64,000 nt of DNA, from NCBI GenBank assembly GCA_002224055.1, contig AZLU01000024.1, positions 207,718-271,717 of the forward strand. The letters are read 5' to 3'. Positions 63,413 through 64,000 of this stretch are shown piece by piece. The DNA comes from Pezizomycotina sp. ARF18 (Eukaryota; Ascomycota). A program made the position numbers and the translations under genes. How positions within the stretch are numbered: position 1 is the first letter of the stretch; the number at the start of each line of letters is the position of its first letter. The notes under the pieces are model-generated. The model searched no databases, had not been told where the DNA came from, and saw nothing but the letters and a program-made list of their open reading frames with translations.

Positions 63413-64000
63413 GAGAGTGAGAGAGATAAAATGTCCGCTTGTTTATCTCGCGGTAAGTCCGACCACTGCTTAAAAGACCGGCAGGCTTACTTTAACGATA
63501 TTACTTGATATAGCTGTGGTGTCAGAGTTCCTTGAGTCATTTTGGAGTGCAAAATACGCATGTGTGACATTATATTTGGCAAGGAAGAAAAAAGTTTCAA
63601 GCATGAAGATCCTAACCTCGTGGTTTCCAGCGAAACGCATGAATTGAAGTCGCAATCTAGGAGTAATGTGATCTCATATTTCGTGTTTTTTTTTTTTTTT
63701 TTTTCATTTTTTTTCTTCATTTTGGCGTTTCATATATTAATTTTGTTCTACCGTGATCAATCTTAACTTTAAAAGTCTTGAAGATTCTCACAAGCGATAA
63801 CCACCTAGATCCTGGGAAGAAGTGGTGCGATAATCCAGATCCATCGTTCTTTCTGGTAGAAAGTTTGCTTCCGGGAAAGAGGTATCAGACTTTCAACTTC
63901 TCAGCGTGCTTCGTTGCACAGCAGAGAGTCCAGAACACCGTCCTCAGGTGGCAAGCTGTAGTACGGAACTCTATAAGAGTTTGGTAGACTGGATCCAACG

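Larger units (their letters stand above)
56786..64000. other. 7.2-kb gene-poor region to the right edge
   Basis: I recognise no gene. The most protein-like frames are 61548-62000 (+, 150 codons; a mixed N-terminal part and a very hydrophobic Ser/Leu/Phe end), 62785-63111 (-, 108 codons, charged) and 63778-63987 (+, near the right edge). None matches a family I know. Repeats listed separately dominate, with further TA runs and A/T tracts near 57240, 57720, 58570, 58690, 62106 and 63690. Confidence 0.45.

Overview
The window is nuclear DNA of a filamentous ascomycete fungus (Ascomycota, Pezizomycotina). The evidence is the set of single-copy eukaryotic genes, short GT-AG introns of about 70-235 bases with CTAAC-type branch sites, and protein sequences that read like Pezizomycotina homologues. 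I cannot place it to genus. Non-coding DNA is AT-rich and full of very long A/T runs and microsatellites. I see no rRNA, no convincing tRNA, no CRISPR array and no intact transposon.

Layout, left to right. 1-3.8 kb: no recognised gene, one weak two-exon candidate and a strong hairpin. 3.8-4.5 kb: TRAPP subunit Trs23 (+). 5.9-7.2 kb: Nus1 (+). 8.2-10.1 kb: eIF3d (+). 10.5-12.5 kb: Trm5 (-). 13.5-16.1 kb: exocyst Sec10 (+). 17.1-18.4 kb: Erg26-type sterol dehydrogenase (-). 19.6-23.6 kb: Pex6 (-). 24.2-25.8 kb: adenylosuccinate lyase (-). 27.2-30.7 kb: a large protein with a disordered N-terminus and a methyltransferase domain (-). 33.1-34.0 kb: an unrecognised broken gene (-). 34.9-35.8 kb: ribulose-phosphate 3-epimerase (+). 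36.3-38.0 kb: an unrecognised gene (-). 42.1-45.6 kb: a Rad53/Chk2-type FHA-kinase-FHA protein (+). 48.1-50.1 kb: Pex5 (+). 51.4-53.0 kb: threonine aldolase (+). 53.5-53.9 kb: a complex I NDUFB10-like subunit (-). 55.2-56.8 kb: an unrecognised protein with an acidic tract and one membrane segment (-). 56.8-64 kb: gene-poor, repeat-rich DNA.

The genes are ordinary housekeeping genes with no operon-like logic. Loose themes are membrane traffic (Trs23, Sec10), isoprenoid and sterol metabolism (Nus1, Erg26), and peroxisomal matrix import (Pex5 receptor and Pex6 recycling ATPase, on opposite strands 25 kb apart).

The dominant property of the sequence is that every recognised gene must be read by switching frame several times, usually where one base appears to be missing. 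Catalytic motifs survive and substitution-type decay is not seen, so I read this as uncorrected long-read consensus error rather than pseudogenisation. All CDS spans below are therefore gene extents (introns included), not uninterrupted reading frames, and some genes (Trs23, the 36.3-38.0 kb gene) are visible only after allowing for this. I did not find a clearly novel multi-gene system. The best leads are the unrecognised genes and the long perfect inverted repeats inside introns.
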